This document shows, in pieces, positions 18,048 through 28,882 of a DNA stretch of 53,039 nt. Under the pieces are notes generated by a model that saw only the letters and a program-made list of their open reading frames with translations, was not told where the DNA came from and ran no database searches. How positions within the stretch are numbered: position 1 is the first letter of the stretch; the number at the start of each line of letters is the position of its first letter. The translations under genes and the position numbers were made by a program. The stretch spans positions 1-53,039 of the forward strand of contig JAGXGC010000015.1 in NCBI GenBank assembly GCA_024636935.1, written 5' to 3'. The stretch comes from Sideroxydans sp. (GTDB lineage Bacteria > Pseudomonadota > Gammaproteobacteria > Burkholderiales > Gallionellaceae).

Positions 18048-18563
18048 ATGAAACCGCATAACACCCCCGACGAGGAGCTTGAAGAGCTCCCTCCCAGTAA
18101 GACCAAGATCAAAAAACAGATGCATGACCTACGTGATCTGGGTAAAGAGCTGACCGAGCTGAACAAAGACAAATGGCGCGAACTCGACCTGCCTGAGAAT
18201 CTGTTCGAAGCACTGGTGGAATACAAACGCATCACCAAGTTCGGCGCCCAGAAACGTCAGTTGCAATACATCGGCAAACTGATGCGCGACGTGGAGACCG
18301 AGCCAATCCTAGCCAAGATGGATATCTGGAGTGGCAATTCACGGCAGCACACGGCATGGCTGCATCAAGTGGAAGCTTGGCGCGACCGCATGCTGGATGA
18401 ACCGGATGCCTTGACTGAATTTCTATCCCAGCATCCGGAAGCCGATGTGCAGCGTCTGCGAACATTGATCCGCAATGCTCTGAAGGAAAAAGAACTTAAT
18501 AAGCCACCCAAGTCGTACCGCGAGATATTCCAACTTCTACGCGACATCATTCCCCAGCCATGA
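18048..18563 (+). CDS. darP: Ribosome-associated maturation factor DarP (YjgA)
   Basis: DarP binds late 50S ribosomal subunit precursors and helps mature the peptidyl-transferase centre. The protein is 171 aa, close to E. coli YjgA (183), highly charged and helical. It carries the recognisable SKTKIKKQMHDLRDLG near 17-32 and the central KRQLQYIGKLMRDVE near 69-83. It diverges from pmbA, as yjgA does in many proteobacteria. Its stop overlaps the start of the esterase gene as ATGA. Confidence 0.92.
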   Translation: MKPHNTPDEELEELPPSKTKIKKQMHDLRDLGKELTELNKDKWRELDLPENLFEALVEYKRITKFGAQKRQLQYIGKLMRDVETEPILAKMDIWSGNSRQHTAWLHQVEAWRDRMLDEPDALTEFLSQHPEADVQRLRTLIRNALKEKELNKPPKSYREIFQLLRDIIPQP

Positions 18564-19255
18564 GTGAACTGCTGCGTCATATCGCCTTCGATAGCGGCCG
18601 CGATCCACGTTACAGCATGATCTGGTTGCACGGTCTGGGTGCGAGCGGTGATGATTTCGTGCCTGTGGCAGAGGCCTTGCAACTGCCTCACACGATGCGC
18701 CATATCTTGCCACATGCGCCACAGATGCCAGTCACGCTCAACGGCGGCTTCATAATGCCGGCCTGGTATGACATCCACAGCGCTGATGCTTCGAGTTGGA
18801 ACCGCACTGACAACGCATCCATGCAAGATGGCGAGGGTATTCGTGCTTCTCAACAAGCAATAGATGCTTTCATCGAACGCGAGATCGCGCGCGGCATTCC
18901 TCCGACAAATATCTTTCTCGCGGGATTCTCTCAAGGCGGTGCGATCGCGCTGCAATGCGGACTGCGCAGGCAAGCAGGGCTGGGCGGAATACTGGCGCTC
19001 TCCACCTATCTACCTCTGGCGGACACGCTTCATGCAGAATCATGCGAGGCTGGATTACGCACGCCTGTGTTCATGGCGCATGGGCGGCAAGACCCGGTAG
19101 TGCCTTATGCGCTGGGAACGCATTCGCAGAAATTATTGCAGGATGCAGGTTGCGAGGTGGATTGGCATGAATACGATATGCCGCATTCGGTATGCATGGA
19201 AGAGATAGATGATATCTCAGGCTGGCTGAGCCAACGCATGAAGAGTGCCGCTTAA
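18560..19255 (+). CDS. Carboxylesterase/phospholipase (alpha/beta hydrolase)
   Basis: This 231-aa serine hydrolase is of the carboxylesterase/acyl-protein-thioesterase type. The triad is visible: nucleophile S124 in GFSQGG, D178 in GRQDPVVPY, H209 in MPHSV. The oxyanion region is LHGLGASGDDF near 23-33. Relatives hydrolyse short-chain esters and lysophospholipids; the natural substrate is not evident. No signal peptide is seen, so it is probably cytoplasmic. The start overlaps darP, and the stop shares the TTAA with the stop of the convergent PilZ gene. Confidence 0.9.
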   Translation: MSELLRHIAFDSGRDPRYSMIWLHGLGASGDDFVPVAEALQLPHTMRHILPHAPQMPVTLNGGFIMPAWYDIHSADASSWNRTDNASMQDGEGIRASQQAIDAFIEREIARGIPPTNIFLAGFSQGGAIALQCGLRRQAGLGGILALSTYLPLADTLHAESCEAGLRTPVFMAHGRQDPVVPYALGTHSQKLLQDAGCEVDWHEYDMPHSVCMEEIDDISGWLSQRMKSAA

Positions 19256-20787
19256 GCTTCGCTGGCGGAGTCCTGCTCCATCATGCGGTAACGCGCAAGG
19301 TCATAGTCGTCACCACGCTCGACCAAGGCCAGCGGCAACAACAGGTATGCCTTGTCTTCCAATTCCATATTCAGGCTGCGCTGCGGTGTGTAGGTGTCCT
19401 GCTTCATCAGTAGCCATGCTTCACCGCTGTTATCGGCGGGACGGTTCAGATATAGACCCAGCTGCCCACCCTCAGCACCTTTTACAGCGCGATCCTGCAA
19501 TGGCACACCGACCACACGCGGACTCAACACCTCCACACCGATATGCAATGCACCGTCACGATCGCGACGCAGACGGCGGACCACACCAGCCCCCCAATGA
19601 CTGACACTCTCGGGTTTGCTGCCGACCAATGAACCAATCTTGATACCATCGACGCGAGATGATTGCACCACACTGCGGAAACCCGTCGCGCTGATATCCT
19701 CTATCTCCCACAACTCACTCTCGTCGTTACCGAAGTTCAAACCTACATCGCTGTGCTCAAGCATCTTGAGGAGTCCGTTGGCGACCTTGAGATTGACCTT
19801 GATCTTGCGGCGCGGCGTACGGCGCGTCGGAGGCGGCAAGGTTAAGTTCTGCATCAACCTCCCAGCAATGTCCTTCACTAGATCGGCTTCGAATTTGGCA
19901 CCATAGAAATTCAAACCGTCCGGCAGAATTCCTTTGTCCAGCGTCTTCATTGTGTTGTCCAACAACTGGCGCATATCGTCAGCCACGATGTAGCGCAAGG
20001 CCGGATGGATGGTTCCCTCGGCAGTGGCGCGCATCGGCGGAGTTGGTTGCGCCATATCGAACACGAACAGTGCTGTGCCGTTGTATGCATTGAACACCTG
20101 CACACCTTTGCCCAGTGCCGCAAACAGTCGCTCGGCGATATGTTCCTGTACCGGATTTAGATTGCCTGCACTACAGCCATACCACAACATCAACACAGCG
20201 AAGGCTTCATTGGTGCTGAGATTGCATCCAGGATAGACAGTGACGCTCTCACCAGCAAAGCCCTGCGACTCAGCCAGTTGGTAATAGACGGCCAAACGGC
20301 GCCACAGTGCCGGGTCGACCATGGCATAACGCGCAGCAGCCATTTTGAGCAAACCACCGATAGCGGCGATTCCTCGCGTGCACAGCAAAGCTAGATCGGG
20401 CTTTACGGCAGAAGCACCTTTGGCATTTTCGCGATAGCGTTGCAACACATCGAAATGCGCGTAATCGCTTTGGGTGTAATAGGTGTCCAGCAACGTCCAC
20501 AGACGATTCTCTTGGAATTGCGAAAGAGTTTGCAGTACGAAGTAATCATGCACCAGCTTGCGCACATGCCCCTGCGCCGCCTGATCGTACAGGCGCAATA
20601 CTGCCCAATGATGGTCGAGCTTGAAATTCTCAGCTTGCTCGCTGATAGCCTCGATCCAGTCTGTCAGCTCCTGCAACGCTTTGATCGAATCATGCTTGGG
20701 AATGTCGTCCAGCAAGGATTGCGCCGACTTAATTTCCGCCAATGGATGATCCGTTTTTTTACCAAACAACCCCAATACCACTGTCAT
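19252..20787 (-). CDS. PilZ-domain protein with long N-terminal helical region
   Basis: The product is 511 aa. Residues 1-310 are largely helical and match no family I recognise. Residues about 320-425 look like a PilZ beta-barrel with both cyclic-di-GMP motifs: R-x3-R around 322-327 ([11 protein letters not shown]) and D-x-S-x2-G at 364-369 (EDISATGF). The protein probably responds to cyclic-di-GMP, but no pilus, flagellar or cellulose genes adjoin it. The ATG at 20787 directly abuts a GGGGAG; the GTG two codons later (20781) has better spacing and may be the real start. Transcription converges on the esterase gene. Confidence 0.75.
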   Translation of the reverse strand: MTVVLGLFGKKTDHPLAEIKSAQSLLDDIPKHDSIKALQELTDWIEAISEQAENFKLDHHWAVLRLYDQAAQGHVRKLVHDYFVLQTLSQFQENRLWTLLDTYYTQSDYAHFDVLQRYRENAKGASAVKPDLALLCTRGIAAIGGLLKMAAARYAMVDPALWRRLAVYYQLAESQGFAGESVTVYPGCNLSTNEAFAVLMLWYGCSAGNLNPVQEHIAERLFAALGKGVQVFNAYNGTALFVFDMAQPTPPMRATAEGTIHPALRYIVADDMRQLLDNTMKTLDKGILPDGLNFYGAKFEADLVKDIAGRLMQNLTLPPPTRRTPRRKIKVNLKVANGLLKMLEHSDVGLNFGNDESELWEIEDISATGFRSVVQSSRVDGIKIGSLVGSKPESVSHWGAGVVRRLRRDRDGALHIGVEVLSPRVVGVPLQDRAVKGAEGGQLGLYLNRPADNSGEAWLLMKQDTYTPQRSLNMELEDKAYLLLPLALVERGDDYDLARYRMMEQDSASEA

Positions 20788-20934
20788 CTCCCCTGCAAGC
20801 TCGCACCTTGTAGGGCGCAATATAAGCACATTTCGGACTTGCTGCACATAGGGTTAACGGTCTATATACCAACATATGCTTCAAATTCTTCCGCTTTCAG
20901 TGCCAAATCCGGCGAGTTGTTCTATGCTCGAACC

Positions 20935-21630
20935 ATGATCCTGTTATTGCAACAAGACACGCTATTCCCTCACGTTTCGCAAGCACTCTCGCATCCGAAC
21001 GGCCTGCTGGCCGCCGGTGGCGACCTGTCGCCTGCGCGCTTATTGGAGGCCTATCGGCACGGTATTTTTCCTTGGTTCGGGGAGGGTGACCCCATCCTAT
21101 GGTGGAGTCCCGACCCGCGCATGGTATTGATCCCGCAGGGTTTCAAAATCTCACATTCGCTGCGCAAGACTTTGCGGCACGGCGCTTACCAACTGCGCAC
21201 CGACACCGCCTTCGAACAGGTGATGCGCGCGTGTGCTGCACCGCGAGACGGACAGGATGGCACATGGATTCAGGAAGAGATGGTGCGCGCGTATTGCGAA
21301 CTGCATCGTCTGGGCTACGCACATTCGGTGGAAACCTGGATGGATGACGAACTGGTGGGCGGCTTGTACGGCATCGGCATAGGGAAGATGTTCTACGGCG
21401 AATCGATGTTCAGCCGCCGCACCGACGCTTCCAAGATCGCCCTGGCGCATTTGTGCGCACAATTACAGCGCTGGAACTTCGGCATGATCGATTGCCAGAT
21501 GAACACGCCGCACCTAGCTTCGCTCGGTGCGCACGAGATCCCGCGCAAGGAATTCCTGTCACGTCTGCAGGAATTGATAAACTGCACCCCCGTAACCGAC
21601 TTCAACTTCGACACCGACCTGTTCGCATGA
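20935..21630 (+). CDS. aat: Leucyl/phenylalanyl-tRNA-protein transferase
   Basis: Aat adds Leu or Phe from charged tRNA to N-terminal Lys or Arg of proteins, marking them for ClpS-ClpAP degradation. The 231-aa protein has the family's [20 protein letters not shown] near 45-64 and [17 protein letters not shown] near 144-160. The frame runs on upstream to 20440, but the overlap with the PilZ gene and the family length set the start at 20935. No Shine-Dalgarno is evident there. The stop overlaps bpt as ATGA. Confidence 0.96.
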   Translation: MILLLQQDTLFPHVSQALSHPNGLLAAGGDLSPARLLEAYRHGIFPWFGEGDPILWWSPDPRMVLIPQGFKISHSLRKTLRHGAYQLRTDTAFEQVMRACAAPRDGQDGTWIQEEMVRAYCELHRLGYAHSVETWMDDELVGGLYGIGIGKMFYGESMFSRRTDASKIALAHLCAQLQRWNFGMIDCQMNTPHLASLGAHEIPRKEFLSRLQELINCTPVTDFNFDTDLFA

Positions 21631-22367
21631 GCCTGCTCAACGACATCCCACTCTCTTCTATCCAGCTCTATCTGACGGCCCCCTATCCGTGCAGCTATCT
21701 GGATGGCTTAGAAGCGCGCTCGCAGGTCGCCACGCCTTCCTTCCTCATCAATACACAGGTGTATTCCGAATTGGTACGCCAAGGTTTTCGCCGCAGCGGA
21801 ACATTCACCTATAGGCCGCGTTGCGATACGTGTCGCCAGTGTGTGCCAGTGCGAGTGGAAGTGAATGCGTTCTCAGCTACGCGTTCACAACGACGTAGCT
21901 GGAAAAAGCATGGTGAGTTGCATGTCGAGTTGTTACCACTGGAAGACAAACCAGAATATTTTGAGCTATACCTTCGCTACCAACAGGCGCGCCACGCAGA
22001 AGGCAGCATGGCTGACGATGACCCAGAGCAGTACCGAAACTTCCTGTTGCAGAGCCATGTTGACAGCATGCTAGTCGCGTTCCGGGAGGATGGTGCATTG
22101 CGCATGGTCAGCATCGTCGATGTACTGCATGATGGCCTGTCTGCGGTCTACACCTTCTACGATCCGGATGTGCCCAGCGCCAGCTATGGCACCTACAACG
22201 TACTGTGGCAGATTGAGCTGTGCCGCAAACTGGAGCTGCCCTATCTATATCTCGGCTACTGGATAGCGGCTGCACGCAAGATGACCTACAAGGCTGCCTT
22301 CCAGCCATTGCAAGGCCTGCGTGACGGCAGCTGGCGAAGGCTCGCAAGTGAGGACAGCTCATGTTGA
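21627..22367 (+). CDS. bpt: Aspartate/glutamate leucyltransferase (Bpt)
   Basis: Bpt is the bacterial homologue of eukaryotic arginyltransferase; in Vibrio it attaches Leu to N-terminal Asp or Glu. The 246-aa protein shows PYPCSYL near 19-25 and the cysteine cluster [12 protein letters not shown] near 66-77. The C-terminal [15 protein letters not shown] and [16 protein letters not shown] are typical of the family. Together with aat just upstream it forms a two-branch N-degron pathway. An ATGA overlap couples the two genes; the stop overlaps the next gene by 7 bases. Confidence 0.95.
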   Translation: MSLLNDIPLSSIQLYLTAPYPCSYLDGLEARSQVATPSFLINTQVYSELVRQGFRRSGTFTYRPRCDTCRQCVPVRVEVNAFSATRSQRRSWKKHGELHVELLPLEDKPEYFELYLRYQQARHAEGSMADDDPEQYRNFLLQSHVDSMLVAFREDGALRMVSIVDVLHDGLSAVYTFYDPDVPSASYGTYNVLWQIELCRKLELPYLYLGYWIAAARKMTYKAAFQPLQGLRDGSWRRLASEDSSC

Positions 22368-23242
22368 CCCGTCTGGTGATATTCATATTCCTGCTGCTGG
22401 CCTTGCCCTTCGCCGGATACACATTGTCCGGCGGTGAAACCGTTTGGAATCACCACGAACTCGCGACACTGCCGCTTACGCCCATACTGACTTCGCTGGG
22501 CGCTGTATTCGCGCTGTTCATCGCAGTCGAGCTAGGTGGCAACCGCCAGCGCTCGCTGCTCAAATTACAGCGTCGCTACCTTTTTGCGCTGAGTGGAACC
22601 GGGGCAGTCTGCGGCTGGTTGCTACTGACTCTGAATCGTTATGCCGAAAGCTGGGTAGTGCCCGGCGCGTTGGATGTCTCCGGCATGCTTGTACTCACTA
22701 TTCTGTTTGCCTTGTTGCTGCCAGCCACACTGGGACTGCGCACCCTGCTAGCGAGTCTGCCCGGCGTATTGCGAAGACTTGCGCACCTGCCTGCTCTGCC
22801 TGCACTTTCCAGCAGCCATACCGTCAATTTACTGGCGCCGATCGCCCTACTTGGACTCATAGCTGGCGCAGTTTGGCCGGATGGGTTGTTCTGGTTGTTG
22901 TGGACAGCGCCTTTGCTTTTGCTTGTCGCTTTGCAGGCGATGTGGCATGAGCGCAGCATCTTTGCCGAATTAGCGACGGGCGACTGGGGACGTGTGCTGT
23001 GTGCCGCCTTATCCGGCTTGCTGGTGTGCAATATCGCCGTGCTGGCGTTCCGTTTCGGTGGCGGTGCGCTAATCGTGCAAGTCCCTAACTTCGCCTTCGC
23101 GCAACTCGGCTATGTCCTGTTCGGCCTGCTTAGCCTGCAACTAGGCGATGTAGTCGCCGAACACTGGCGTGGCAAATCGCGCGGCGAAGTGTTCAAGCGC
23201 AAAACTTTCCCTATTCCAGTCGTTTCCAAGAAAGATCAATGA
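22361..23242 (+). CDS. Integral membrane protein of unknown function
   Basis: This 293-aa protein is very hydrophobic, with about seven predicted membrane segments starting at the N-terminus ([18 protein letters not shown]). The ends are basic (terminal [22 protein letters not shown]), suggesting a cytoplasmic C-terminus. I recognise no family motif. It overlaps bpt by 7 bases and its stop overlaps the pyrD start (ATGA), so it is translated with both. Its role could be unrelated to its neighbours. Confidence 0.8.
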   Translation: MLTRLVIFIFLLLALPFAGYTLSGGETVWNHHELATLPLTPILTSLGAVFALFIAVELGGNRQRSLLKLQRRYLFALSGTGAVCGWLLLTLNRYAESWVVPGALDVSGMLVLTILFALLLPATLGLRTLLASLPGVLRRLAHLPALPALSSSHTVNLLAPIALLGLIAGAVWPDGLFWLLWTAPLLLLVALQAMWHERSIFAELATGDWGRVLCAALSGLLVCNIAVLAFRFGGGALIVQVPNFAFAQLGYVLFGLLSLQLGDVVAEHWRGKSRGEVFKRKTFPIPVVSKKDQ

Positions 23243-24270
23243 TGTTTCAACTGTTCCGTCCCGCCCTATTCGCCCTCGACCCAGAGACCGCCCACCACGC
23301 CACCATCGACGGCTTGAAGACTGCTCAATGCTTAGGCCTCACCTCATTGATATTCAAGCGTCCGGCGAACGACCCGCGCACAGTGATGGGCCTGACCTTC
23401 CCTAATCCGGTGGGACTGGCCGCTGGTCTGGACAAGAACGGCGAAGTCATCGACGGATTAGCCGCATTCGGTTTCGGCTTCATCGAGATCGGCACCGTCA
23501 CCCCGCGCGCGCAGCTTGGCAATCCCAAACCGCGCATGTTCCGCATCCCTGACGCACAGGGTGTCATCAACCGCATGGGCTTCAACAACGGCGGTGTGGA
23601 TGCGCTAATCGAGAACGTTAAGCGCGCGAAGTTCAAAGGCATCCTCGGCATCAACATCGGCAAGAACGCAGACACCCCTATCGAAAAAGCAGCAGAGGAT
23701 TATTTGATCGGCCTGCGCAAGGTATACGCGCATGCCAGCTATGTCGCGGTCAATATATCCTCGCCCAACACCAAGAACCTGCGCCAATTGCAGGGCGGGG
23801 ACGAACTCGATGCACTGCTGGAGCAACTCAAGGCCGAACAGGAAAGACTGACGCAGCTGCATGGCAAATACGTGCCCTTAGCCGTAAAGATCGCCCCTGA
23901 CCTTGATGATGGACAAATCAAGCAGATCGCCTCACTGCTCATCAAGCACCGCATCGACGGCGTCATCGCCACCAACACCACATTGTCGCGCGAAGGTGTA
24001 GAGCACCTAGTGCACGGCAATGAAGCAGGCGGTCTCAGCGGGGCACCAGTGCGCGACAAATCGACTGCCTTGATTCGCCAACTGGCTACCGAGTTAAATG
24101 GCGCACTGCCCATCATTGGTGTGGGCGGCATCCTCAAAGGCGTGGATGCAGTGGAGAAGATGCAGGCCGGTGCTGCACTTGTGCAGGTCTATAGCGGACT
24201 GGTCTATCGCGGTCAGGAACTGGTGACTGAATGTGCAACAGCGATCCTCGCGGCAAATAGCAAGGTCTGA
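23239..24270 (+). CDS. pyrD: Dihydroorotate dehydrogenase (quinone), class 2
   Basis: PyrD oxidises dihydroorotate to orotate in pyrimidine synthesis and passes electrons to the membrane quinone pool. The 343-aa protein is of class 2: it has the N-terminal helical membrane-binding extension, then [15 protein letters not shown] near 56-69, the catalytic serine S175 in [12 protein letters not shown], and the FMN-binding GVGGI near the C-terminus. The position of S175 equals that of the E. coli enzyme. The start overlaps the stop of the preceding membrane protein. Confidence 0.97.
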   Translation: MMFQLFRPALFALDPETAHHATIDGLKTAQCLGLTSLIFKRPANDPRTVMGLTFPNPVGLAAGLDKNGEVIDGLAAFGFGFIEIGTVTPRAQLGNPKPRMFRIPDAQGVINRMGFNNGGVDALIENVKRAKFKGILGINIGKNADTPIEKAAEDYLIGLRKVYAHASYVAVNISSPNTKNLRQLQGGDELDALLEQLKAEQERLTQLHGKYVPLAVKIAPDLDDGQIKQIASLLIKHRIDGVIATNTTLSREGVEHLVHGNEAGGLSGAPVRDKSTALIRQLATELNGALPIIGVGGILKGVDAVEKMQAGAALVQVYSGLVYRGQELVTECATAILAANSKV

Positions 24271-24319
24271 AATAACTGTATTTCAACCAAAAAGTTATAT
24301 GTTTATAGCCTAGCTGCGG

Positions 24320-24348
24320 TTGAAGCACCCCGCGTTCCGGCGCATAAT
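24320..24348 (+). promoter_or_regulatory. Probable promoter of the rsx operon
   Basis: TTGAAG at 24320-24325 and CATAAT at 24343-24348 are separated by 17 bases, a good sigma-70 layout. The predicted transcript would start about 25-30 bases before rsxA. Confidence 0.55.
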
Positions 24349-24383
24349 CCGCCCCTGTTTTTTCGCGCCTGGCGCTCTTTTCA

Positions 24384-24959
24384 ATGACAGACTATCTGCT
24401 GATACTGATCGGCACGGTGTTCGTAAACAACATCGTGATGATCAAGATCCTCGGGCTGTGCCCGTTCATGGGTGTTTCCAAGAAACTGGAGACATCGCTC
24501 AGCATGGGCGCGGCCACTACTTTCGTGCTCACCATCGCTTCCGGCTCCAGCTATCTGGTCAACCACTATCTGCTCGGCCCCGATCTAGCCTACCTCACTA
24601 CGTTGTCGTTCATCGTGGTCATCGCCGCCACCGTCCAGTTCACCGAGATGGTGGTCAAAAAGACCAGCCCGGTGCTGTATCAGGTGTTGGGTATCTATCT
24701 GCCGCTGATCACTACCAATTGCGCGGTGCTCGGCATCCCGCTGCTCAATGTGCAGGCCAAACATAATTTCATCGAGTCGCTACTGTTCGGCTTCGGCGGC
24801 GCGGTGGGCTTCACGCTAGTGATGGTGTTGTTCGCTGGTATGCGCGAACGCATGGAGGGTGCCGATGTGCCCGTCATCTTCCGCGGCACGGCTATCGCCA
24901 TGGTCACTGCAGGATTGATGAGCCTAGCCTTCATGGGCTTCTCGGGTCTGGTTAAATGA
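24384..24959 (+). CDS. rsxA: Electron transport complex subunit RsxA (RnfA)
   Basis: RsxA is an inner-membrane subunit of the Rnf/Rsx ion-translocating ferredoxin-linked complex. The 191-aa protein has six membrane helices and the family blocks [20 protein letters not shown] near 17-36 and [16 protein letters not shown] near 103-118, whose cysteines bind the membrane iron-sulfur site with RsxE. It is the first gene of an overlapping cluster in the order A-B-C-D-G-E. The rsxB start overlaps its stop as ATGA. Confidence 0.97.
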   Translation: MTDYLLILIGTVFVNNIVMIKILGLCPFMGVSKKLETSLSMGAATTFVLTIASGSSYLVNHYLLGPDLAYLTTLSFIVVIAATVQFTEMVVKKTSPVLYQVLGIYLPLITTNCAVLGIPLLNVQAKHNFIESLLFGFGGAVGFTLVMVLFAGMRERMEGADVPVIFRGTAIAMVTAGLMSLAFMGFSGLVK

Positions 24960-25504
24960 TCACTGCATTGTGGATCATGATCGCCCTCGCGGCGCTGCTG
25001 GGCATGATCCTCGGTTATGCCTCGATCCGCTTCCGCGTCGAAGGCAATCCATTGGCAGAAAAGATCGATGCGGTGCTGCCGCAGACGCAATGCGGCCAGT
25101 GCGGCTATCCCGGTTGCAAACCCTATGCTGATGCCATCGCCAAAGGCGAGGCGGATATCAATCTGTGTCCACCCGGTGGCGAGGAAGGCATCCATAAGCT
25201 AGCTGAACTACTGGGTGTGGAATTCAAGCCTTTCGGTGAGGATGCACAACCCAAACCGAAAGCCGTCGCCTTCATCGATGAGCAAATTTGCATCGGCTGC
25301 ACCTTGTGCATCCAAGCCTGCCCTGTCGATGCTATCGCCGGCGCCGCCAAACAGATGCATACCATCATCACATCGGAATGTACCGGTTGCGAACTATGCG
25401 TGCCGCCCTGTCCGGTCGATTGCATCAGCATGTTGCCTATCGAAGAAAAACTGACCAACTGGAAGTGGCGCTATCCGGTGTTTGAACTTAGGCAGACTTC
25501 ATGA
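24956..25504 (+). CDS. rsxB: Electron transport complex subunit RsxB (RnfB)
   Basis: RsxB is the ferredoxin-like entry subunit anchored by one N-terminal helix ([19 protein letters not shown]). The special cluster motif C46-x2-C49-x4-C54 is in [11 protein letters not shown], with a fourth cysteine near 71. Two [4Fe-4S] ferredoxin motifs follow: [16 protein letters not shown] and [16 protein letters not shown]. At 182 aa it is near E. coli RsxB (192) and lacks the extra ferredoxin repeats of some anaerobes. Start and stop overlap both neighbours by ATGA. Confidence 0.97.
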   Translation: MITALWIMIALAALLGMILGYASIRFRVEGNPLAEKIDAVLPQTQCGQCGYPGCKPYADAIAKGEADINLCPPGGEEGIHKLAELLGVEFKPFGEDAQPKPKAVAFIDEQICIGCTLCIQACPVDAIAGAAKQMHTIITSECTGCELCVPPCPVDCISMLPIEEKLTNWKWRYPVFELRQTS

Positions 25505-27201
25505 TCAAGCTGCGCAGTTTCCACGGCGGCGTCCATCCGCCCACGCACAAAAAAGAATCGACACAGTCGCCGATCATGGCTGCGCCGCTGCCTGCGCAAT
25601 TGATCATCCCGTTCCGCCAGCATGCCGGCGAGGCTGCCAAACCGGTGGTGCAAGTCGGCGAGCGCGTGCTGAAAGGTCAACTCATCGGCGAACCTGTGGG
25701 ACCGATCTCAAGTTCTGTCCATGCGCCAACCTCGGGCACCATCACCGCTATCGAATTGCAGCAGATCGCGCACCCTTCGGCGTTGCCAGACCTTTGCGCG
25801 ACGCTGGTTTCGGACGGACTGGAGGAATGGGGTGTACGCCAGACACTAAGCTATCGCCAGCTGTCTTCCGACGAATTGCAGAAGCACCTGCGTCGTTGCG
25901 GCATCGTGGGACTCGGCGGCGCTGTCTTCCCCAGCGACATGAAACTGCGTCACCCGACTGTGGTGAACACACTGGTCATCAACGGCGCCGAGTGCGAACC
26001 CTACATCACCTGCGACGACATGCTGATGCGTGAACGCGCCGAAGGCATCGTGCGCGGCATCGAGATCCTGCGTCACGCGCTGGGCACCGATGCGGTATTG
26101 ATCGGCATCGAGGACAACAAGCCTCAGGCCATCACCGCGATGCAGCGCGCAGTCGACGAAAGCAGCCATCCTTTCAAAGTCGTTGCCGTGCCGACGCTTT
26201 ATCCGGGTGGCAGCGCCAAGCATCTCATCAAAGTGCTGACCGGCGTTGAAGTGCCGTCCGGCAAGCTGCCGACCGATGTCGGCGTGCAGTGCTACAACGT
26301 CGCGACCGCCTACGCCGCGCATCGTGCAGTCGAACATGGCGAACCGCTAGTGTCGCGCATCGTTACTGTCACCGGCAATGTCGAACAGCCGCGCAACTAC
26401 GAAGCGCTGATCGGCACCCCGTTCAGCGAGCTGGTCGAGTTGAGTGTCGCGAAAGCAGACACTAATCGCTACATCATGGGTGGACCGATGATGGGTGTGG
26501 AACTCCCTGCCGTGAACGTACCGCTGGTGAAAGCCAGCAACTGTGTGATCGCAGCAAGCGATGTGCTATTCCCCCCGCCGCCCCCAGCCATGCCGTGCAT
26601 CCGCTGCACACGATGCGCGCAAGCCTGTCCGGTAGAACTGCAACCTCAGGAACTGTACTGGTTCGCAAAGTCACACAATTTCGGCAAGGCGCAAGAATAC
26701 GACCTGTTCGACTGCATCGAGTGTGGTGCCTGCGCCTACGTCTGCCCCAGCAGCATCCCGCTAGTCCAGTACTACCGCTATGCCAAGAGCGAGATCCGTG
26801 CGCGCGACCATGAAAAACGCGCAGCTGATCTAGCTCGTGAACGCCATGAGTTTCGCCAGTTCCGCATCGAGCGTGAGAAGCAGGAAAAAGCCGAGCGCTT
26901 AGCGCAGAAAGAACGCGCTGCAGCCGAAGCAAAAGCAAAGGCTGCTGCGACAGCAACAGTCATCGCGACACCGGTCGACCCTTCTGCAGATACTGACGAT
27001 ACCCAGCAAATGCGTATCGATGCAGCTCTGGCACGCGCTAAAGAACAGGCAGCCACCACTCCCCCAAAGAACACCGAAACCCTCTCGCCGGCCCAGCGCG
27101 CAGAGATCGAAGCGATCGAGGAGCGCCGTGCACATATCCATGAGCTGGCCGCCGATGCCGGTGCCGATGACGAACCGCCGAAACACAGCCAAGGAAACTG
27201 A
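25501..27201 (+). CDS. rsxC: Electron transport complex subunit RsxC (RnfC)
   Basis: RsxC is the peripheral flavin and iron-sulfur subunit that exchanges electrons with a soluble donor or acceptor. The NAD/FMN-binding region has [13 protein letters not shown] near 138-150. Two clusters are at C366, C369, C372, C376 and C405, C408, C411, C415. A charged Ala/Lys/Glu tail (about 430-566) completes it. At 566 aa it is shorter than E. coli RsxC (about 740), because that tail repeat is shorter. Only 5 bases separate it from rsxD. Confidence 0.96.
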   Translation: MIKLRSFHGGVHPPTHKKESTQSPIMAAPLPAQLIIPFRQHAGEAAKPVVQVGERVLKGQLIGEPVGPISSSVHAPTSGTITAIELQQIAHPSALPDLCATLVSDGLEEWGVRQTLSYRQLSSDELQKHLRRCGIVGLGGAVFPSDMKLRHPTVVNTLVINGAECEPYITCDDMLMRERAEGIVRGIEILRHALGTDAVLIGIEDNKPQAITAMQRAVDESSHPFKVVAVPTLYPGGSAKHLIKVLTGVEVPSGKLPTDVGVQCYNVATAYAAHRAVEHGEPLVSRIVTVTGNVEQPRNYEALIGTPFSELVELSVAKADTNRYIMGGPMMGVELPAVNVPLVKASNCVIAASDVLFPPPPPAMPCIRCTRCAQACPVELQPQELYWFAKSHNFGKAQEYDLFDCIECGACAYVCPSSIPLVQYYRYAKSEIRARDHEKRAADLARERHEFRQFRIEREKQEKAERLAQKERAAAEAKAKAAATATVIATPVDPSADTDDTQQMRIDAALARAKEQAATTPPKNTETLSPAQRAEIEAIEERRAHIHELAADAGADDEPPKHSQGN

Positions 27202-27206
27202 CCGTC

Positions 27207-28235
27207 ATGCTGTCTTCCCCCTTTATCACGCGCACGCTTTCTGTTGATCGCATCATGCTTCGCGTGCTGTATGCACTGCTACCCGGCATCGCCTTGTACG
27301 TATGGTATTTCGGGCCAGCCATCCTAGTTTCTATCGCCTTGGCTGTTACCGCCGCATTGGCGACCGAAGCATTGATGCTCAAGTTACGCGACCGCCCACT
27401 TCGACCATTCCTGTCCGATTACAGCGCACTACTCACCGGCGTCCTGATCGCGCTCTCCATCCCACCGCTCGCGCCATGGTGGCTACCGGTGGTCGGCACC
27501 GCCTTCGCCATCGCAGTTGCCAAGCATCTATATGGCGGCCTCGGCAGCAATCCGTTCAATCCGGCTATGATCGGCTACGCCGTACTCATCATCTCTTTCC
27601 CGCACGAAATGACGCACTGGTTGAGTCCACAGGACATGGGGCATAGTGCTTTATCGCTCGGGCAGCAACTGCACTACATCTTCACCAGCACCCTGCCTGC
27701 CGGTATGCAGCTTGATGCGCTGACCATGTCCACGCCGCTGGATACTCTGAAGACGCAATTACATCTGGGCATGACGGTGAGTGACATCCGAGACTTGCCG
27801 ATCTATGGCCGACTGGCCGGTAAGGGCAGCGAGATGGTAGCCGCCGGTTTCGCACTAGGCGGCATCTACTTGCTGATCGCACGGATCATCCCCTGGCAGT
27901 TACCACTGGCCTTCCTTGGCACCTTGTTTGCACTGTCAGGCGTGTTCAACCTGATCGATCCTGCGCACTATGCACCACCGCTGTTCCACTGGTTCTCCGG
28001 CGCGGCTATGATCGGTGCATTCTTCATCCTGACCGACCCGATCACCTCCCCCACTACCGCTAAGGGGCGCATCCTGTTCGGTATGGGCGCAGGCCTGCTG
28101 ACCTTCCTGATTCGCGCTTATGGCGGCTTCCCTGACGGGGTGGCATTCGCCACTATTCTGATGAATATGTGCGTACCGCTCATAGATGCTTGGACGCAAC
28201 CGAAGGTGTTCGGCAAGAAGGGGAGTAAGCGATGA
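27207..28235 (+). CDS. rsxD: Electron transport complex subunit RsxD (RnfD)
   Basis: RsxD is a multi-helix membrane subunit of 342 aa related to NqrB. The probable covalent-flavin threonine is in DPITSPTTAKG near 272-282. GSNPFNPAMIGYAVLI near 113-128 is also conserved. A tryptophan-rich loop around 70-90 precedes the NADH-quinone-reductase-like helices. The gene overlaps rsxG by ATGA. Confidence 0.96.
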   Translation: MLSSPFITRTLSVDRIMLRVLYALLPGIALYVWYFGPAILVSIALAVTAALATEALMLKLRDRPLRPFLSDYSALLTGVLIALSIPPLAPWWLPVVGTAFAIAVAKHLYGGLGSNPFNPAMIGYAVLIISFPHEMTHWLSPQDMGHSALSLGQQLHYIFTSTLPAGMQLDALTMSTPLDTLKTQLHLGMTVSDIRDLPIYGRLAGKGSEMVAAGFALGGIYLLIARIIPWQLPLAFLGTLFALSGVFNLIDPAHYAPPLFHWFSGAAMIGAFFILTDPITSPTTAKGRILFGMGAGLLTFLIRAYGGFPDGVAFATILMNMCVPLIDAWTQPKVFGKKGSKR

Positions 28236-28882
28236 AACGCATCGCCCGCTCCACTTTGCAGACCGCCGTCAATCTGGTGTTCTTCGCCATCATCGGCACC
28301 ACCATTCTGTCGGCCACCTACCACCTGACACACGACACCATCATCGCAACCGTGGAGAAGGCCAAACTAAAGCTGGTGTCTCAGCTGTTACCCCCGGCCT
28401 CGTACGACAATGACATCATGCAAGACATCCGCTCTGTTGCAGCGGATGAACTATTGGGCACCGACGAGGTTACTCAGGCACATATCGCGCTACGCAACGG
28501 CGAGCCGGTCGCGGTAGTGCTCGAGGCTATAGCGCCGGACGGTTACAGCGGCAGCATTTCACTCATCATAGCCATCCGCCCTGACGGCTCGCTGGGCGGT
28601 GTGCGCGTGGTCTCTCACAACGAGACGCCAGGGCTTGGCGACTACATCGACATTGCCAAACATGATTGGATTAAGACCTTCGACGGACGTTCACGCAGCC
28701 TTTTCAAGGACGAGATGTGGAAGGTACGAAAGGATGGCGGCATGTTCGAACATATGGCCGGTGCGACGGTGACACCACGCGCGGTGATCAAAGCTGTCAA
28801 TCGTGCCCTGCAATATTTCGATGCACATCGTGACGAACTGTTCGTAGCTGATGCAACACCCGCGAAAGGAGCCAAGAAATGA
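28232..28882 (+). CDS. rsxG: Electron transport complex subunit RsxG (RnfG)
   Basis: RsxG has one N-terminal membrane helix and a periplasmic FMN-binding domain. The flavin-attachment motif is AGATVT at 176-181, with T179 the expected FMN site; most relatives have SGAT, so the first position differs. HNETPGLGD near 129-137 is also conserved. The length is 216 aa. It overlaps rsxD and rsxE by ATGA. Confidence 0.96.
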   Translation: MKRIARSTLQTAVNLVFFAIIGTTILSATYHLTHDTIIATVEKAKLKLVSQLLPPASYDNDIMQDIRSVAADELLGTDEVTQAHIALRNGEPVAVVLEAIAPDGYSGSISLIIAIRPDGSLGGVRVVSHNETPGLGDYIDIAKHDWIKTFDGRSRSLFKDEMWKVRKDGGMFEHMAGATVTPRAVIKAVNRALQYFDAHRDELFVADATPAKGAKK

